Origin: Cecembia rubra
GTDB taxonomy: Bacteria; Bacteroidota; Bacteroidia; Cytophagales; Cyclobacteriaceae
Assembly (NCBI RefSeq): GCF_003014575.1
Contig: NZ_PYGF01000015.1
Coordinates: 1-64,000 of the forward strand
Length of the DNA stretch: 64,000 nt
Direction: 5' to 3'
Shown: positions 53,806 to 62,750 of the stretch, piece by piece
How the letters are laid out: every line of letters begins with the position of its first letter
How positions within the stretch are numbered: the first letter of the stretch is position 1
Made by a program: the position numbers and the translations under genes
The notes under the pieces: generated by a model
Database searches by the model: none
What the model saw: the letters and a program-made list of their open reading frames with translations, nothing else
Told to the model about the DNA's origin: nothing

Positions 53806-54555
53806 TTAAGCTGCGGGTACTTTATCGATTTTTTCAACCCAAAAGTTGTTGAATCCTTCACCAATGGTAATAGTGACCAGGGAAAGTTGTAAAAGGTCCA
53901 AAATTGCCAAAAATGTGTATATAACGAATATTTTATCCGGTTTGTAGCTTACAAAATCTGAGAAGGGTACCCTGTCTTTGAAGCTTATTTTTTCCATGAC
54001 AAAGTCTTTCTGCTGTTCAATGGTGTAAGGGTATTGTATGACTGTATGTTTGGTTTCATCTGTTCGGGAGGCATATTTGGACATTACTTTTTGGAAGACC
54101 TTTAATAGCTTGTAAAGGTCCAGGTCCTGCATTTCAGCATCTACGTCATCTGCTTTTGAAAGTTGCCTCAATTCTGCGACAACATTGCCACGTTTTTCTT
54201 TGGAGAGGCGCTCCTCTTCCATCTGGGCAAGGTCAGCAATCACTGATTTGTACTTTTTGTATTCCAATAAGTGCCTGACTAGTTCTTCCCTAGGGTCTAT
54301 TTCTTCCCCATTTTCATCCAGATCCGGTCGGGGAAGCAATAACTTGGATTTGATTTTCATCAAGGTGGCAGCAAAAAGAATGAATTCACTCGCCACTTCA
54401 ATTTCCATTTTTTCCAATTGGTGGATGTAATCCAGAAAATCCTGGGTGATTTTTGAGATTGGAATATCATAAATATCCAGCTCATCCCTTTCGATGAAGA
54501 AAAGCATCAGGTCAAAGGGACCTTCAAATAAAGGCAATTTGATTTCGAAACTCAC
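53806..54555 (-). CDS. scpA: Segregation and condensation protein ScpA
   Basis: This 249-residue kleisin bridges SMC heads and ScpB in the condensin complex. The N-terminal FEIKLPLFEGPFDLMLFFIERDELDIYDIPISKIT is the ScpA signature (SMC-binding helices), followed by ASEFILFAATLMKIKSKLLLPRP and a variable middle. The C-terminal winged helix region (FSDFVSYKPDKIFVIYTFLAILDLLQL) is present. It is the first gene of the minus-strand run. The scpB and smc genes are elsewhere. Confidence 0.93.
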   Translation of the reverse strand: MSFEIKLPLFEGPFDLMLFFIERDELDIYDIPISKITQDFLDYIHQLEKMEIEVASEFILFAATLMKIKSKLLLPRPDLDENGEEIDPREELVRHLLEYKKYKSVIADLAQMEEERLSKEKRGNVVAELRQLSKADDVDAEMQDLDLYKLLKVFQKVMSKYASRTDETKHTVIQYPYTIEQQKDFVMEKISFKDRVPFSDFVSYKPDKIFVIYTFLAILDLLQLSLVTITIGEGFNNFWVEKIDKVPAA

Positions 54556-54649
54556 TGGATTGAAATTTTTTATGTTATTTTTGCCTCGGAATTAGACCCA
54601 AAGATATTTAATTAATGGTAAATTAAGCATTTGAATTCCAAAAAGACTT

Positions 54650-54706
54650 ATGGCAACGGATGATTTTACATTTGTTGATTATTTGGAAAACAATAGTGTA
54701 TCCTAA
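54650..54706 (+). other. Short ORF in the dxs leader
   Basis: An 18-codon frame (MATDDFTFVDYLENNSVS) is followed by a second mini-frame MKRFANGDQTR (54725-54760) that overlaps the dxs start in another phase. Such nested short frames can influence translation of dxs. No conservation evidence is available from one sequence, so no gene is called. Confidence 0.2.
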
Positions 54707-54740
54707 GTGTTATTTACCTTTACAATGAAACGTTTCGCTA

Positions 54741-56660
54741 ATGGTGATCAAACCCGGTAAATTGCTATCAAAGATCGATTCCCCTGATGATCTTAAAAAG
54801 TTTTCAAAGGACCAATTGGTTCAGATTTGCGATGAACTCAGACATTTTATAATAGATAATGTTTCGGTTTATGGCGGTCATTTTGGTGCCAGTTTAGGTG
54901 TAGTTGAACTTACCGTTGCGCTTCATTATGTGCTCAATACTCCTGATGACCAATTGGTTTGGGATGTGGGGCATCAGGCCTATGGCCATAAGATTTTGAC
55001 AGGTAGGAGAGATGATTTCCACACTAATAGGATTTATGGGGGAATATCAGGTTTTCCAAAGAGGAAAGAAAGCGAATTTGATACTTTTGGTGTGGGGCAT
55101 TCAAGTACTTCCATTTCTGCAGCACTGGGAATGGCCGTTGCTTCCAAATATAAGGGAGAGCAAAGGAAACAGCATGTGGCTGTCATTGGCGATGGTTCCA
55201 TGACAGGAGGTATGGCTTTTGAGGCAATGAACCATGCGGGTGTTTCTGACACTAATCTGCTCATTATACTTAACGATAATTGCATGTCCATCGATCCCAA
55301 TGTGGGGGCATTGAAGGACTACCTTACTGATATAACCACCTCCCATACCTATAACAAGGTAAAGGATGAGGTTTGGAATCTGCTTGGTAAATTCAGCAAA
55401 TTTGGTACTTCTGCCCAAGAAGTGATTTCCAAAGTGGAAGGTGCGATCAAGTCTGCTGTGTTAAAACAAAGTAATTTATTTGAGTCACTTAATTTAAGAT
55501 ATTTCGGACCTGTTGATGGACATGACGTTAATCATCTGGTCGAAATTCTGGCCGATTTAAGGGATATCCCTGGCCCAAAGATCCTGCACTGTGTAACAGT
55601 CAAAGGAAAGGGGTATGAACCGGCGGAAAAAGGAAACAAAACAACTTGGCATGCTCCAGGTCTATTCGATAAAGTGACCGGGGAAATATACAAAAAGGCA
55701 CCTACTACGCCTCAGGCGCCTAAATATCAGGATGTCTTCGGACATACGCTGGTTGAACTGGCCAAAGAAAATGACAAAATCATGGGCATTACTCCGGCAA
55801 TGCCTTCCGGTTCTTCCCTCAACATCATGATGAAAGAAATGCCGGATAGGGCTTTTGATGTGGGTATAGCTGAACAACATGCAGTAACTTTTTCTGCGGG
55901 GCTGGCAACACAGGGTTTGATTCCATTCTGCAATATTTACAGTTCCTTTATGCAAAGGGCTTATGATCAGGTTATCCATGATGTAGCATTACAGAACCTG
56001 CAGGTAGTGTTCTGTCTGGACAGGGCTGGATTTGCAGGGGCTGATGGTCCTACCCATCATGGAGCTTATGACATTGCTTATTTTAGATGCGTTCCAAACA
56101 TGATCGTTTCGGCACCGATGAATGAAGAGGAATTGAGAAACCTGATGTATACGGCGACCCAGTACCAAGGCCCTTTCTCAATTAGGTATCCCCGCGGCCA
56201 AGGAGTGATGCCAGACTGGAGGACCCCTATGAGGGCAATTCCAATTGGACAGGGAAGAATTGTGAAAGAAGGTGAAGAAGTTGCCTTATTAACGCTAGGA
56301 CATATTGGTAATTATGCTGTAACTGCTTGTGAGGAGCTTGCAAAGGAAGGATTGAATCCGGCTCATTATGATATGCGGTTCGTAAAACCTTTGGATGAGG
56401 GATTATTGCATGAGGTATTTGGAAAGTTTAAGAAAGTAATAACCGTGGAGGATGGTTGCTTAATGGGGGGATTTGGATCATCAGTCTTGGAATGGATGAT
56501 AGATCATGGCTATCAAGCCCAGGTAAAAAGATTGGGAATTCCTGATGCGATCATAGAACATGGAGAACAGATAGAGCTTCACAGGGAGTGCGGATTTGAC
56601 CCGGAAGGCATTGCGAATGCTGTAAGAGCATTGGCAGCTGTGGAATTTTCCGGTAAATAA
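54741..56660 (+). CDS. dxs: 1-deoxy-D-xylulose-5-phosphate synthase
   Basis: This 639-residue thiamine-diphosphate enzyme starts the MEP isoprenoid pathway from pyruvate and glyceraldehyde 3-phosphate. The TPP motif is VIGDGSMTGGMAFEAMNHAG to NDN, and the C-terminal transketolase domain holds DVGIAEQHAVTFSAGLATQG and DRAGFAGADGPTHHGAYD. The start ATG before VIKPGKLLSKID is preferred because the family sequence begins there. It is divergent from scpA, with a 185-bp leader region containing two short ORFs. Confidence 0.95.
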   Translation: MVIKPGKLLSKIDSPDDLKKFSKDQLVQICDELRHFIIDNVSVYGGHFGASLGVVELTVALHYVLNTPDDQLVWDVGHQAYGHKILTGRRDDFHTNRIYGGISGFPKRKESEFDTFGVGHSSTSISAALGMAVASKYKGEQRKQHVAVIGDGSMTGGMAFEAMNHAGVSDTNLLIILNDNCMSIDPNVGALKDYLTDITTSHTYNKVKDEVWNLLGKFSKFGTSAQEVISKVEGAIKSAVLKQSNLFESLNLRYFGPVDGHDVNHLVEILADLRDIPGPKILHCVTVKGKGYEPAEKGNKTTWHAPGLFDKVTGEIYKKAPTTPQAPKYQDVFGHTLVELAKENDKIMGITPAMPSGSSLNIMMKEMPDRAFDVGIAEQHAVTFSAGLATQGLIPFCNIYSSFMQRAYDQVIHDVALQNLQVVFCLDRAGFAGADGPTHHGAYDIAYFRCVPNMIVSAPMNEEELRNLMYTATQYQGPFSIRYPRGQGVMPDWRTPMRAIPIGQGRIVKEGEEVALLTLGHIGNYAVTACEELAKEGLNPAHYDMRFVKPLDEGLLHEVFGKFKKVITVEDGCLMGGFGSSVLEWMIDHGYQAQVKRLGIPDAIIEHGEQIELHRECGFDPEGIANAVRALAAVEFSGK

Positions 56661-56705
56661 CCTGTTTGGTTTCTTACAAAAATTGAGTTTGATGCTTTTT
56701 AGAAG

Positions 56706-56732
56706 AAGCCTTGCTGTAATTCAGCAAGGCTT
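56706..56732 (+). terminator. Terminator after dxs
   Basis: The 11-bp stem AAGCCTTGCTG/CAGCAAGGCTT has a TAATT loop and is followed by TTATTTTTTG. Confidence 0.85.
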
Positions 56733-56774
56733 TTATTTTTTGTTTGTGTAATTTGCATCAAATATTCAATTACC

Positions 56775-57542
56775 ATGATTGCATTTAGTCAACAAGGTTC
56801 AGGTCCTGCTCTAATTTTGATACATGGATTCTGTGAATCTAAGGAAATGTGGAAAACCTTTGTCGAGCAGTTGTCCAATAATTATACTGTTTATTGTCCT
56901 GACCTCCCCGGCTTTGGAGACAGTCCATTGCTAGAAAATGAGATTTCATTGGAAACTGCGGCTGTATTGCTTCAGGAATGGATGGAAGAAAATAATATCC
57001 ATAACCCTATTGTCATCGGACATTCCTTAGGTGGATATATTACTTTGGCTTTGGCAGAATTGTTAGGGCATGGATTAAAGGCTATAGGTTTGTTCCATTC
57101 CACAGCTTTTCCCGATGATGAGGAAAAAAAGCAAACCCGGAACAAGACCATAGGATTTATCAAAAAGTATGGAGTGGATAAATTTGTTGAGTCATTTGTT
57201 CCCCCATTATTTTCAGATCAACACCGATCGGAACAGGCTGACCAGATAACTGAACTCATTCAGGCTGGGAAAAAGAGTTCCCAGAATGGGCTGATTGCAT
57301 TCACTGCTGCTATGAGAGACAGAAAAGACCGGTTTGAACTGTGGAAAAACTTCCAAGGTCCCAAACTGATGATTGCAGGGGAACTTGATTTAGCTGTCAA
57401 AATTGATGGTAGCAGAAGGCATCAACCTTACGCAAGCCATTACCATGAACTTATCGGTACCGGTCATATGGGCATGTTTGAAGAACCGGAAAGGACTTTA
57501 GGAATTATTCAGGATTTCTTAAAGGATGTGGAAATTAAATAG
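56775..57542 (+). CDS. Alpha/beta hydrolase
   Basis: This 255-residue cytosolic hydrolase has oxyanion-hole segment LILIHGFCESKEMW, nucleophile elbow GHSLGG with Ser84 and C-terminal GTGHMGMFEEPE with the catalytic His (about 237). GELDLAVKID holds the acid region. The substrate is unknown; it could be an ester or a ring-cleavage product. It has its own upstream terminator from dxs and is convergent with the cryptochrome gene. Confidence 0.88.
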   Translation: MIAFSQQGSGPALILIHGFCESKEMWKTFVEQLSNNYTVYCPDLPGFGDSPLLENEISLETAAVLLQEWMEENNIHNPIVIGHSLGGYITLALAELLGHGLKAIGLFHSTAFPDDEEKKQTRNKTIGFIKKYGVDKFVESFVPPLFSDQHRSEQADQITELIQAGKKSSQNGLIAFTAAMRDRKDRFELWKNFQGPKLMIAGELDLAVKIDGSRRHQPYASHYHELIGTGHMGMFEEPERTLGIIQDFLKDVEIK

Positions 57543-57619
57543 TGAAACAGATTTTGAAGTTCGGTATTCGGGAAGGTAACTTATTAAGTTTATAGAGAGG
57601 CTTTTATCCATCAAAGATG

Positions 57620-59047
57620 TCAAATCCAGGCTTTCAATTTGACCAAAGGATGTGGATATGTAACACCCAATGAAATACCGTATCCTTTCAATGTGGATGG
57701 AGGTAATTCAAATGGTTGATGGATATCAAAACCGGGAATAGCCGCAAGTTCGGGAATCCAATGCCTGATATATTCTCCCTTCTTATCATAATTTTTTGCT
57801 TGCCTTAATGTATTGAAATAGCGGTCGTCTTTGGGGTCATTGCCCACTCCTGCTACATACATCCAATTGCCCCAATTGCTGCATACATCGTAGTCAATCA
57901 ACATACTTTCAAAATACATGGCACCCCACCGCCAATCCATACCAAGGTCATTGACCAGGAATGAAGCTACATTCTGCCTACCTCGATTGGACATAAATCC
58001 TGAATTATTGAGCTCCCGCATATTGGCATCGATGAAGGGGATACCCGTTTCTCCCTTGGCCCATTTCCAGAATAATGATTCATTTCTGGAATATTTTTCT
58101 ACTTTATATTTGATGCCGGTAAGTTGGAAGATTTTATTGCCATGCTTTTTACTGATGAACCTAAAATAATCTCTCCATATCAATTCAAATATGAGCCAAT
58201 AGGTTGATTGGTTCTTTTCTCGTTCCTTTTCATAGCGCTTAACTTCCTCATAAATGATTCTTGGGCTCAGGCATCCTATAGCTAACCAAGGGGAAAATTT
58301 GCTGGAATAATCAGGTCCCAATAGGCCATTTCTGGTTTCTTTGTAATTCTTAAGTTGATCCCTTTCCCAAAAATAGGCCTGAAGTCTTCCCAGTCCCTCG
58401 GTCTCACCACCAACAAACTCCAATACCGAGCGAGTGGATTTTACGGGTTCCTTCAGGCCAAATGTGGATAATTTGGGCAATTCAATAGTTTCAAATTTCT
58501 CTTTTGGAAATGGAATTCTTTTGGGAACTGGCAGTGGTTTCTGGATTTTCCCAAATTTTTCGCATTCTTTCCTAAACTGGGTAAAAACCTCTGGCGTCTG
58601 CATAATTGGAAAAGGCAGATCCTGAATATGAAAAAGTGTACTTTGCCAATATGAGCTGGTTTTGATTCCCTGTTTCCAGGCATGCTGCTCCAATTTGAAT
58701 TCCACCTCTTTTTCCTCAGAAGTCACTTCCTCAGAAAAAAAGATAGCGTCAGCATGAATTTGCAAAGCAAGATCCACCAATCTCTCTTCTGGTTTTCCTT
58801 TCAATAAAAGCAAGTCTCCATTTAAGGAGCGAAGATTTTGGCTTAAGTCAGTTACAGCTTCCAGAAGAAACTTAGCCCTAAAGTTTCCTGTTTTTTCCAG
58901 GCCGAGCTCCATTTTGGAGAAATTTCTTGGGTCAAAACAATAAACGGGGATAACTTCTTTTGCTTTTTGAACAGCGTTAAATAAGGGTGCATTGTCATGC
59001 ACCCTTAAGTCATTCCTAAACCAAACTATAACTCTATTAAACATCAT
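57620..59047 (-). CDS. DASH-type cryptochrome / photolyase family
   Basis: This 475-residue flavoprotein has an N-terminal photolyase-related domain (RVIVWFRNDLRVHDNAPLF). The FAD-binding domain starts near 200, with FSPWLAIGCLSPRIIYEEV, LIFELIWRDYFRFISKKHG, FIDANMRELNNSGFMSNRGRQ, DWRWGAMYFESMLIDYDVCSN and NWGNWMYVAGVGNDPKDDRYF. The last blocks are the DASH signature; such proteins repair UV dimers in single-stranded or looped DNA and may sense blue light. Several in-frame ATG codons lie near 59044-59053; 59047 is used here. Confidence 0.9.
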   Translation of the reverse strand: MMFNRVIVWFRNDLRVHDNAPLFNAVQKAKEVIPVYCFDPRNFSKMELGLEKTGNFRAKFLLEAVTDLSQNLRSLNGDLLLLKGKPEERLVDLALQIHADAIFFSEEVTSEEKEVEFKLEQHAWKQGIKTSSYWQSTLFHIQDLPFPIMQTPEVFTQFRKECEKFGKIQKPLPVPKRIPFPKEKFETIELPKLSTFGLKEPVKSTRSVLEFVGGETEGLGRLQAYFWERDQLKNYKETRNGLLGPDYSSKFSPWLAIGCLSPRIIYEEVKRYEKEREKNQSTYWLIFELIWRDYFRFISKKHGNKIFQLTGIKYKVEKYSRNESLFWKWAKGETGIPFIDANMRELNNSGFMSNRGRQNVASFLVNDLGMDWRWGAMYFESMLIDYDVCSNWGNWMYVAGVGNDPKDDRYFNTLRQAKNYDKKGEYIRHWIPELAAIPGFDIHQPFELPPSTLKGYGISLGVTYPHPLVKLKAWI

Positions 59048-59139
59048 GTACATTGCCAACAGCTTGTTAAATAAAAGTGTTTGGGGATTCCAAGGATTTA
59101 TCTTTATTTACCAATCATTCAATAAATCCCAACCCATAA

Positions 59140-59697
59140 ATGAAAAATTTCTTGTCCCTAACCCTGTTCATATTTTCATTTACTGCTATTGCACAGGACT
59201 TGAAACCCAATGAAGTTTTTTGGAAGACCTTACAGCTTCATTGCGGTAAGGCTTTTGAGGGTGAAATCATGACCCCTTCAGAGAATGATCCTTTTTCTGG
59301 TAAGCGATTGGTAATGCATGTAGTGGACTGTGGGGAAGATTTTATCCATATCCCCTTTTTTGTGGGGGAGGATAAGTCCAGAACTTGGGTTTTGACCATG
59401 GAAATGGGAAGAATCAAATTAAAGCATGACCATAGACATGAAGATGGGTCAGAGGATGAAATCACACAGTATGGTGGTATAGCTTCCAATACCGGAATGG
59501 CAGGGATCCAGTTTTTCCCAGCTGACCAGGAAACAGCAGAATTGATACCTTATGCCGCCAATAATGTCTGGTGGATTACTATTGACGAAACTTCTTTTAC
59601 TTATAATTTAAGGAGAATAGGATCAGAACGCTATTTCTCTGTCAAATTTGATCTGAGCAAAGAAGTGGATAGCCCTGGGCCTGCTTGGGGTTGGTAG
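59140..59697 (+). CDS. Exported protein of unknown function
   Basis: This 185-residue protein has a signal peptide (about 1-19, ending IAQ). The body is beta-rich with conserved-looking segments FWKTLQLHCGKAFEGEIMTP, GGIASNTGMAGIQFFPAD and NNVWWITIDETSFTYNLRRIG. It contains the charged cluster KLKHDHRHEDGSEDE, which could bind metal. I do not recognise a family name, though similar short exported proteins occur in Bacteroidota. It is divergent from the cryptochrome gene. Confidence 0.6.
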   Translation: MKNFLSLTLFIFSFTAIAQDLKPNEVFWKTLQLHCGKAFEGEIMTPSENDPFSGKRLVMHVVDCGEDFIHIPFFVGEDKSRTWVLTMEMGRIKLKHDHRHEDGSEDEITQYGGIASNTGMAGIQFFPADQETAELIPYAANNVWWITIDETSFTYNLRRIGSERYFSVKFDLSKEVDSPGPAWGW

Positions 59698-59818
59698 AGG
59701 ATTTAAGCTTTTTAATTGAGATTGTACTAGGTGAGCCTTTAAGCTTATTAAATCGCAAAAGCACAGAGGTACACTTGATTATTTAAGTTTTTCACATTCA
59801 ATTGTTTATCTTTGATAT

Positions 59819-60904
59819 ATGCACAAGAGTTTTTATATGATATTGAAATTAATTTTTTTGGTCTGCTGCATGTCCTTTTTTTGTCGATCGCAAGCCCAGC
59901 AAATATCACTTTTTGACGAAGAGACTGTGTTGGATATTACCTTATCGGGAGATTTGGATAAATTATTTAAAGACCGTGTTGGCGAAGCCACTTATTTAAA
60001 TCTACACCTCAGGTACCGGGATGAAAGGGGTGAATTGGTTGAAATACCAATCAAAAGCAAAACCCGTGGTAATTTCAGAAGAAGAAAAAATGTTTGTACC
60101 TACCCTCCATTATTACTCAATTTTTCGAAGAGTACTTCCTCAAATTCTATTTTTCACCAGCAGGATAAAGTAAAACTTGTCATGCCCTGTAAAATGGACA
60201 AGTATGTTATCAGAGAATATTATGCCTATAAATTGTTTAACCTTATTTCTGAAAAGAGTTTTAAAGTCAGATTGGTACGCATAACATTGGAAGACTCTTC
60301 AGGGAAAATGAAACAAGAAGGTCCCTTTTACGCTTTTTTGATCGAAGAAGAAGAGCAATTGGCCAAACGAAATGGGATAGAAGTATTAAAAAAGGATTTT
60401 TTACGGCCAGAGTTGGTCATAAAAGAGGATTTTTTAGCCATGGCTGTATTTCAATATTTGATAGGGAATACTGATTGGTCTGTTCAGTATAGACAGAACA
60501 TCAAATTGTTCAGTGACCAATATCAGGAAAATATTGTCGCAGTACCCTATGATTTTGATCATGCGGGAATAGTTTCAGCGCCTTATGCCAAACCTGCCGA
60601 GGCATTGAAGTTGAGCTCTGTTCTTGAAAGGAGGTATAGAGGATACTGCATCCAGGATATGGAGAAATTTGAACATGTTTTTACAATTTTTAATGAAAGG
60701 AAAGATGATATTTATGAACTCTATACTGGCAGTCCGTATTTAGAAAAAAGTTATATCAATTCCACCCTTAAATACTTAAATGCATTTTATCGGACAATAA
60801 ATTCTCCTAGATTAGCAAAAGTAGAATTTACTTATCCCTGTGATCCCGAAGGTACAGGACATGTAGTGATAAAAGGACTAAGAGAAATCGAAGATCAAGA
60901 TTAA
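59819..60904 (+). CDS. CotH-like exported protein
   Basis: This 361-residue protein has a signal peptide of about 27 residues. The middle contains KSKTRGNFRRRKNVCTYPPL and LVMPCKMDKYVIREYYAYKLF. The C-terminal half has FQYLIGNTDWSVQYRQNIKLF and VPYDFDHAGIVSAPYA, which resemble the CotH/atypical-kinase pattern of a conserved NTD...N and DFD metal motif. An extracytoplasmic kinase-like role is inferred from this resemblance only. It begins a possible plus-strand unit with the deacetylase gene 28 bp downstream. Confidence 0.6.
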   Translation: MHKSFYMILKLIFLVCCMSFFCRSQAQQISLFDEETVLDITLSGDLDKLFKDRVGEATYLNLHLRYRDERGELVEIPIKSKTRGNFRRRKNVCTYPPLLLNFSKSTSSNSIFHQQDKVKLVMPCKMDKYVIREYYAYKLFNLISEKSFKVRLVRITLEDSSGKMKQEGPFYAFLIEEEEQLAKRNGIEVLKKDFLRPELVIKEDFLAMAVFQYLIGNTDWSVQYRQNIKLFSDQYQENIVAVPYDFDHAGIVSAPYAKPAEALKLSSVLERRYRGYCIQDMEKFEHVFTIFNERKDDIYELYTGSPYLEKSYINSTLKYLNAFYRTINSPRLAKVEFTYPCDPEGTGHVVIKGLREIEDQD

Positions 60905-60932
60905 TCCTCCTCGCCCATCAACAAAATTGATT

Positions 60933-61898
60933 ATGAAAAAACTTCCTCTATTCCTGCTGATGTTGTTCAGTAGTTATTGTTTTGCTCAAGAAAAAACCTT
61001 GGCTGAAAGGCTAGGATATTCCAAAACTGACAAATTGCTTATCATTCACGCTGATGATATCGGTATGGCCAATTCAGAAAACCGCGCAACCATAGAAGCA
61101 ATAAGAAATGGAGTGGTCAATTCTACAAGTATCATGATGCCCTGCGCCTGGTCTACAGAAGTTGGAGAACTGATCAAAGATATGCCCGGGCTGGATATAG
61201 GTGTGCATATCACCTTAACAAACGAATGGCATACTTACAAATATGGACCAATAGCTTCTAAATCAGAAGTTCCTGGATTGGTTGGTCCGGATGGATTTAT
61301 GTACAAAGACTGTGCATCAGTTGCACAGAATGCCTCGCCTGAGGAAGTGGAGATAGAAATGAGGGCACAGATTGAGGCTGCTTTAAAAATAGGAATCCGT
61401 CCTACTCATTTGGATTCACATATGGGCTGCGTCTTTTATGGCAGGCCGGAGTATGTAGCCTCTTATCTCAAATTAGCTCAGGAATATGGTATTCCTGCGA
61501 TGATGAACCAGCAAATTGTTGATGCAATAATTAAGCCCAATCCCAGCCTATTTAATGAAGTGGATTTGGAAAAAGTGGTATTAATAGACCATACCGCCAT
61601 TGCAAATCCTCAAGCTTATGATGATATGGGTATGGATGCTTTTTATTCCCACTTGCTCAACAATCTTCAGCCAGGTGTAACTGTTTTGTTGAATCATATA
61701 GCATATGATGATGAAGAGATGCGTGCCATTACAACTGGTTTTAGCCATTGGCATGCTGCCTGGCGACAGGCAGATTTTGATTTTTTTACCGGTGAAAAAG
61801 TCAGGCAGTTACTCAAAGACAATAAGATTCATTTGATTACCTGGAAAGAAATTGGAAATTTGGTTGGGAATGAATTAATATTGCCACAAAGAAAATGA
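60933..61898 (+). CDS. Exported YdjC/ChbG-family carbohydrate deacetylase
   Basis: This 321-residue protein has a signal peptide (MKKLPLFLLMLFSSYCFAQ, ATG at 60933; a TTG start 6 bp upstream is less likely). The metal/active-site segments are LLIIHADDIGMANSENRATI (catalytic Asp pair), GVHITLTNEW and IRPTHLDSHMGCVFY. The ChbG/HpnK family removes acetyl groups from chito-oligosaccharides or hopanoid sugars; the substrate here is not certain. It is followed by a lipoprotein gene with a 1-bp gap. Confidence 0.85.
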   Translation: MKKLPLFLLMLFSSYCFAQEKTLAERLGYSKTDKLLIIHADDIGMANSENRATIEAIRNGVVNSTSIMMPCAWSTEVGELIKDMPGLDIGVHITLTNEWHTYKYGPIASKSEVPGLVGPDGFMYKDCASVAQNASPEEVEIEMRAQIEAALKIGIRPTHLDSHMGCVFYGRPEYVASYLKLAQEYGIPAMMNQQIVDAIIKPNPSLFNEVDLEKVVLIDHTAIANPQAYDDMGMDAFYSHLLNNLQPGVTVLLNHIAYDDEEMRAITTGFSHWHAAWRQADFDFFTGEKVRQLLKDNKIHLITWKEIGNLVGNELILPQRK

Positions 61899-61899
61899 C

Positions 61900-62493
61900 A
61901 TGAACAAGCCTTCAAACTACCTTATATTATCCTTAATTGTAGTGCTATTGATCAGTGGTTCTTGTTCTAAGGACTGCAGAGATGGTTTTTTTACTATTAA
62001 TGAAATAAAAATTGAACCTAGGAGATGGTTTCCTGAGACCAATATCGGAGAAACAGAACCTTGGGACAATTCAAAAGAGCTGCCAATTATCGTCTTGACT
62101 ATGGAAATGCAGCTAACCAAATTTTTTAGAACATTGCCCGAATTTGGAAATGGATGCTTTGGCAAATATTTGATTGAAAATCCTGTCAAGGATATCAGGG
62201 TTTTCAGTAATTTATCTTTCAATGGAGTTAGTTCCGGATCTGATCTTTCCAGCATACTCTTATTTTCTCCTAGGGCCAACACCCGGGTTGGAGAGTTTAT
62301 TTCAAAGGAAGAGTTGCTGAGGTTTTATGTGAATGAGTCAAATTTTACCAAGGTTTATTTCTATTTCAACCAGAACCCAGAATTGCAGGGTGTACACCGG
62401 ATAAGAATGGAATTTGTCTTTGAAGATGGGACGATAATGGAGTCAAATCCGGTGGATGTATTATTAGTTCCTGCAAGACCTGCTCAAAATTAA
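61900..62493 (+). CDS. Lipoprotein of unknown function
   Basis: This 197-residue predicted lipoprotein has a signal MNKPSNYLILSLIVVLLISGSC (Cys22). It is beta-rich with several cysteines near the N-terminus (CSKDC). No family is recognised. The ATG follows the deacetylase stop by one base, so it is translationally coupled to that enzyme and may be its partner or substrate-binding lipoprotein. Confidence 0.65.
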   Translation: MNKPSNYLILSLIVVLLISGSCSKDCRDGFFTINEIKIEPRRWFPETNIGETEPWDNSKELPIIVLTMEMQLTKFFRTLPEFGNGCFGKYLIENPVKDIRVFSNLSFNGVSSGSDLSSILLFSPRANTRVGEFISKEELLRFYVNESNFTKVYFYFNQNPELQGVHRIRMEFVFEDGTIMESNPVDVLLVPARPAQN

Positions 62494-62696
62494 AAAGAGG
62501 CTTTCTTAAAAGTCTTACCGCGTTAAATTATTGTTTGTATTTCTACTTGAAGGTGTTTTATGTCTTGGTGGATTGGTGGATTTTTTTGAAGAAGAAAGCC
62601 GCCAAAGCGCTGAGCCAAAAATGATACGATTTGTTAGACTAATACTTATAGGGTAATTAACCAGGTAAGGATTAATGAGACAGTCTCTTCGGTTTT
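62492..62696. repeat. About 200-bp nested palindromic (MITE-like) element, diverged copy 2
   Basis: Outer arms AAAAAGAGGCTTTCTT (62492-62507) and GAGACAGTCTCTT (about 62677-62689) resemble those at 10885-11084. The inner arms CTTGGTGGATTGGTGGATT (62564-62582) and 62598-62616 pair with wobble. Centre and length (about 204 bp) agree with copy 1. Pairing is weaker, so this is a tentative second copy. Confidence 0.45.
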
Positions 62697-62750
62697 TTAA
62701 ATGTTTTTCTTTAGTTTGAAGACTGGTTCTGGATTTAAAGCTAACCATTC

